DNA from: Cephalothrix simula
Taxonomy: Eukaryota; Nemertea; Palaeonemertea; Archinemertea; Cephalotrichidae
Assembly (NCBI GenBank): GCA_035591015.1
Contig: JAXIUW010238840.1
Span: 1 to 10,027, forward strand
Length of the DNA stretch: 10,027 bases
Direction: 5' to 3'
Positions 7,407-10,027 of this stretch are shown here, one piece after another (position 1 is the stretch's first letter; each line of letters opens with the position of its first letter). Below the pieces are notes generated by a model that had not been told where the DNA came from, did not search any database, and worked only from the letters and a program-made list of their open reading frames with translations. The translations under genes and the position numbers were made by a program.

Positions 7407-9344
7407 CTGCAGGTAAAATTGAAGAGGGATTAGACTATTGTGAGATGACGTTTGCTAGTCCCACTAGTGAATAGCCGTGGCGTAAAATTGGCTAAAAAGT
7501 CGAAAATTACCTTTTGGGGTCGGATTTTAAGGCGATACCCCGTATCATTAACTACAATAGGTTGTTTGAAAAGCATAATAAATAGGTTGTTTGAAATATC
7601 AAGCATAATAAAATGACCCAAATTATACGAATGTCCTTGTTGCAAGATAGTCACATCATGATTATTTTATTTCAATATGATAGATCATCATATGACCTTT
7701 GACTGACAACCACGGGTCACCTGTTTTTCTTAAAAGATTTACGTTTGTTACATACCTTGGCACCCCAGTTAATAAGCCATGTTGGAATATTGCCCCCTGG
7801 ATTGTCGTAGTAATGCATAAATGCTGGAAAAAATAAAAAAGATTTAAGGTCATTTAAATAAAAAGTGATTCATGATTCATTAATTTTATTTAAAATATTG
7901 ATGAGGCATTGTTTAATGTTTAATGATCTTTAATGTTACCAGTAGTTTCTAATATTAAGGGGAAAACCTATATATCACTGGACAAAAATTGTGCCAGTTT
8001 AATGTCCAAATCGCAACCTTGTAGAGGGTCGTCAAAAACGTTCTAAATCAAAATTTTCGATTTAAACATTTTAAACCGCTTTTTCAATTTCACCAGGTGG
8101 TGATAGGGACATGAGACCACATATCATTTAACTGCATATTACATGCTCTTGCCAGGGATGGATGGCTTATGGGTGTTCCTATTTTCCTGTTCGTCAAAAA
8201 TCCAAAAAAGCTGAAATGCGCTGACTTTTAGGCCATATATTTTGAAAATTTTAACCACCACCCTCCACCAGGTAGTGGTAGGGACACAACACTACTACGA
8301 TTTTACTCTTATTTTGAATGTCCTGTAAGTAATGAGGGTTCCTTAACCCCTACCCACAGGTGGGTTGGGTAGCTATCCCATGCTTCATCTAATATTTCTA
8401 TCCATTTGAGTATTGTGATAAAAAATAGTAGGACTTTACCTTTGGTGCCGTTGTTGCCATTAGACATCAGGCAAGCACTCTGCATGTAATCATGAACCCG
8501 TACAACACCTTCCTTTTCTGGAAAATCATTTAGACTGACTGATTTTGAAAGGACACACCAAATATGGTTACCAGCATGATCCATTTCTTTCAACTCTCTC
8601 GAATAAACATACTTAAAAAGTTAAGAGAAAACTATTGCAAAAGAATTACTTTATGTATATAGCAATAGAAGTGTATTGCACATGTATAAAGAATAGTGAC
8701 TAATTTTGATTGGGAGCCCGAATCGAGCTACATTTTCTTTTTTACCGAGGAAATATGTAAGCTCAACAGTACCTTACATTACAACTACTCCTCAGAGTCT
8801 TCTTGTCAGGGTCAATTTGGGAGTATGTAGTTTGAAGGCAGTATTGCGCTTCCAAAGCTGTGATAACATTTTGCCAAGGGTAACACCTCTTTTTATGTCA
8901 TGTGTCTGGTGTGCTATCGCATATATGTACCCCGTGAGATATCTCACTTCTTCTCACCGCTGGTCGGTGATGGCTTATTACCAATCAGGACACTTATGAA
9001 GATAAAAATTATGATTAACGAATGAAATGACATGAAGTATATTAAAAAAGGATACATCCCGGTTTGAAAGTGGCCAAGGAAAATTAATCTGCCAGTAAAT
9101 TACTTTTTTACTATCAACTTCAACTTCAGTTAATTCTGTAAAAGAAAGCATATTATTATTCTAATAAAATTTTTGTCTCATTTTTATTATTAGAATAGTT
9201 TTATTGCAAAAAACAAAGATATTTACCATTGACATATGAATCCCATTCTTTCCTATAATCTAAATCCATATAAACTTTAGCACACCTGTCAGGAGGAACA
9301 TCATTGAGAAAACCATAAATTTTATATTGATATAAACCAGAACT
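7323..9344 (-). CDS. PCTP: Phosphatidylcholine transfer protein (StarD2), 3' five exons of a split gene
   Basis: PCTP is a small cytosolic START-domain protein that binds one phosphatidylcholine molecule and moves it between membranes. Five minus-strand exons (9344-9227, 9135-9056, 8611-8440, 7823-7756, 7406-7323) have GT/AG borders and join without a frame break into 173 residues plus TGA. The order of motifs matches vertebrate PCTP: SGLYQYKIYG, YMDLDYRKEWDSY, YWQINFPWPLSNRDYVY, GVVRVHDYMQS, YYDNPGGNIPTWLINWG, TGVPTFL. From established work on human PCTP, the ligand contacts are Tyr72, Arg78, Asp82, Trp101, Tyr114, Tyr155 and Gln157, and all seven have an identical counterpart here. The family is about 214 residues long, so some 45-50 N-terminal residues are missing and should lie on exons beyond the right edge. 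The C-terminus runs several residues past the human one. StarD7 and StarD10 fit less well, because the DNPGG-IPxWLINW and GVPxFL motifs are PCTP-like. Confidence 0.95.
7556..7610. repeat. Two-copy tandem duplication in the last PCTP intron
   Basis: AATAGGTTGTTTGAAA followed by AGCATAATA is present at 7556-7580 and again directly after it at 7581-7610. The second copy has a 5-base insertion (TATCA or an equivalent placement). Apart from that insertion the copies are identical, which indicates a recent event. Confidence 0.85.
7756..7823 (-). CDS. PCTP: PCTP exon D
   Basis: This 68-base exon completes a split Ala codon (G|CA) and encodes FMHYYDNPGG then NIPTWLINWGAK. The acceptor is TTTTTCCAG and the donor is GTATGT, in phase 0. 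The segment corresponds to the turn and the start of the C-terminal helix that closes the START-domain lipid tunnel. The DNPGG and WLINW words are close to diagnostic for PCTP. Confidence 0.94.
8029..8290. repeat. Diverged duplicated repeat in PCTP intron C-D
   Basis: Two related segments lie in the same orientation, at about 8029-8112 and 8191-8290. Each begins TCGTCAAAAA, runs through an A/T-rich stretch with a TTTTAA(A)CC word, and ends in CACCAGGTGGTGATAGGGACA or its close variant CACCAGGTAGTGGTAGGGACA. The starts are 162 bases apart and the ends 175 apart. The same TTTTA-CCGCT...CACCAGGTGGTG core occurs in the foldback element near 1340-1380, so this looks like a dispersed family rather than a purely local duplication. 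Confidence 0.6.
8440..8611 (-). CDS. PCTP: PCTP exon C
   Basis: This 172-base exon is the largest visible. It starts in phase 0 at YVYSRELKEMD and ends in phase 1 after GNNGTK plus a G. The acceptor is TTTTTAAG, an AAG type that is acceptable but weaker than CAG, and the donor is GTAAAG. It contains IWCVLSKSVS and GVVRVHDYMQS, with the equivalents of human Tyr155 and Gln157. A longer open frame runs through the donor toward 8309, but the homology stops at the donor. Confidence 0.94.
8612..9055 (-). other. PCTP intron B-C (444 bases)
   Basis: This phase-0 intron has a middle part (about 8706-8999) that is visibly richer in G and C than the rest of the intron. That part carries a 14-base palindrome, GTGAGATATCTCAC at 8934-8947, followed at once by a 6-base stem-loop (TCACCG/CGGTGA, 8954-8970). 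It may be an inserted mobile-element fragment, but I recognise no family. The open frame across it is not supported as a gene. Confidence 0.5.
9056..9135 (-). CDS. PCTP: PCTP exon B
   Basis: This 80-base exon completes the split Glu codon (G|AA) and encodes LTEVEVDSKK followed by VIYWQINFPWPLSNRD. The acceptor is TTTTACAG and the donor is GTATCC, in phase 0. It matches the beta-strand region of PCTP that holds the choline-cage Trp101. The SNRD end is joined to YVY of the next exon exactly as in the vertebrate protein, so the Tyr114 equivalent is the first codon of exon C. Confidence 0.93.
9136..9226 (-). other. Short PCTP intron (91 bases) with an internal inverted repeat
   Basis: This phase-1 intron lies between exons A and B. 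It contains a perfect 10-base inverted repeat, TATTCTAATA at 9157-9166 and TATTAGAATA at 9188-9197, separated by 21 bases. In the transcript this could fold into a stem that brings the splice sites closer together. The arms are AT-rich, so chance is a real alternative. Confidence 0.6.
9227..9344 (-). CDS. PCTP: PCTP exon A: first exon visible in the window
   Basis: This 118-base internal exon encodes 39 residues from SSGLYQYKIYG to YRKEWDSYVN, plus the first base of a Glu codon. It begins in phase 0 after a pyrimidine-rich tract ending TTCTTTCAG and ends before donor GTAAAT. It carries the equivalents of human Tyr72, Arg78 and Asp82, the residues near the lipid phosphate. The open frame continues upstream of the acceptor, but that part looks nothing like a START domain and is read as intron. 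Confidence 0.94.
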
Positions 9345-9513
9345 CTGAAAGAATGAATGATAAAGGAAAAAATTAAAATCCATGATTTCGATTTCTATCA
9401 AAAATGAAAAGAATAACCACAGCGAAGTATGTTTTGGTTGCCGCTGAATTATTTCTGTCTGCGGAAGGTGTGGTCTTTCGGCATTGCTTTTCAATACGAT
9501 ACTGTATGACTAA

Positions 9514-9627
9514 AAAAAGGCCATTCACATTCTGAAAAATTGCCGTTTAAAAAAACAAAAATGGTCATTCAATTCTTAAAAATTGCCATGCACTAAAAAG
9601 GTAATTCAATTCTTAAAAAATTGCTGT
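9514..9627. repeat. Three-copy degenerate tandem repeat
   Basis: Three segments carry an AAAAAxGGYMATTCA(A/C)ATTCTKAAAAATTGC-type pattern, with the YMATTC word at 9521, 9565 and 9602. Copies two and three are closer to each other than to the first. The repeat lies in the intron upstream of PCTP exon A, if the gene continues to the right as expected. Confidence 0.75.
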
Positions 9628-9885
9628 GCTCCGACTACAGAGTATTATCCAAGTTTGTGAAACAAAAAAACATGGCCACCAGGGCTACTGAAATATTTCT
9701 ATTTCATTTTTGAGTAATACAGCTGCAGTGGAAGTGAAAATAAACACCTGGGCCTGCCATGGAAGACCTAACTATTGTGACTTTCCAGAATAAATAAAGC
9801 TGTACAACACATGAATGTAATATAATCGGAACTGGTCGGAAAGTAGTCAGTAACTGAACGAATCTATGAGGGGGTGAAGGGGTCG

Positions 9886-10027
9886 AATTGGGAGCAGGAA
9901 ATGCCCAAAAAACCAAATTTGGGGCGGGAAATGAGGTAAAAATCTAATCGGGAGCGGGAAACGAAAAATGAAATGGGAGAACGGGAGGATTAAAATGGGC
10001 CTTTGAATCGGAATCGGGAGAACGGGA
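9886..10027. repeat. Purine-rich tandem repeat, about 30-base unit, running off the right edge
   Basis: Units begin with AAT(T/C)GGGAG or a variant at 9886, 9916, 9946, 9972 and 10012, each followed by a GCGGGAAA or AACGGGA word. The first three are exactly 30 bases apart. The plus strand is almost all purine. The array is cut by the window edge, so its length is unknown. It would be intronic or upstream of PCTP. Confidence 0.8.

Noticed and set aside
8706-8999. 97-codon plus-strand frame
   Set aside because: It lies antisense within a PCTP intron and ends 56 bases from exon B. It has no recognisable domain.
9704-9916. Minus-strand frame containing WKVTIV and a GVY word, considered as the PCTP N-terminal exon
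   Set aside because: The spacing of W, V and the following residues does not fit the START N-terminus, and no phase-0 GT donor follows it.
1-10027. tRNA genes, rRNA, CRISPR arrays, LTRs, viral or transposase genes
   Set aside because: No B-box (GGTTCRA), spaced identical repeats, LTR pairs, or reverse transcriptase, integrase or transposase motifs were seen in any frame I read.

Overview
The window is animal nuclear DNA: AT-rich, mostly non-coding, with short exons separated by introns that have GT/AG borders, and many degenerate repeats. There are no bacterial-style operons. I infer a lophotrochozoan, most likely a bivalve mollusc. The reasons are the many ACATGTA words, the AT-rich introns full of short foldback repeats, and the animal-type START-domain gene. 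This placement is an inference and is not proven by the sequence.

The only gene I can identify with confidence lies at the right end on the minus strand (7323-9344). It is the 3' portion of a phosphatidylcholine transfer protein (PCTP/StarD2) gene. Five exons join in frame into 173 residues and a stop codon. They cover about the last four-fifths of the START domain, and the known lipid-contact residues are retained. None of the exons is obvious from long open frames, because they are 68-172 bases long. The 5' exons (roughly the first 45-50 residues) and the promoter are not visible in the remaining 683 bases and probably lie beyond the right edge.

Regions: 1-1057 holds nothing I can support. 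1058-1502 is a large imperfect foldback (MITE-like) element with arms of about 170 bases. A second dispersed repeat occurs in opposite orientations at 1570-1631 and 2426-2487. 2488-3670 is AT-rich with only small hairpins, a TATA-like site upstream at 2046 and a weak tRNA-like patch at 3352. 3671-3870 is a degenerate tandem repeat with a unit of about 43-52 bases. 3904-4012 is a speculative terminal exon. 4490-4830 is a patch with more G and C that contains an unrecognised open frame. 4831-7322 is mostly featureless apart from short palindromes and one strong hairpin at 6308-6337. 7323-9344 is the PCTP gene, whose introns carry a duplicated repeat sharing a core with the 1058-1502 element. 9514-9627 and 9886-10027 are further tandem repeats, and the last one runs off the right edge.

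I did not find a new multi-gene system. The most interesting signals are the CTCF-core-like words shared by the foldback element and the PCTP intron repeats, the foldback element itself, and the 6308-6337 hairpin.
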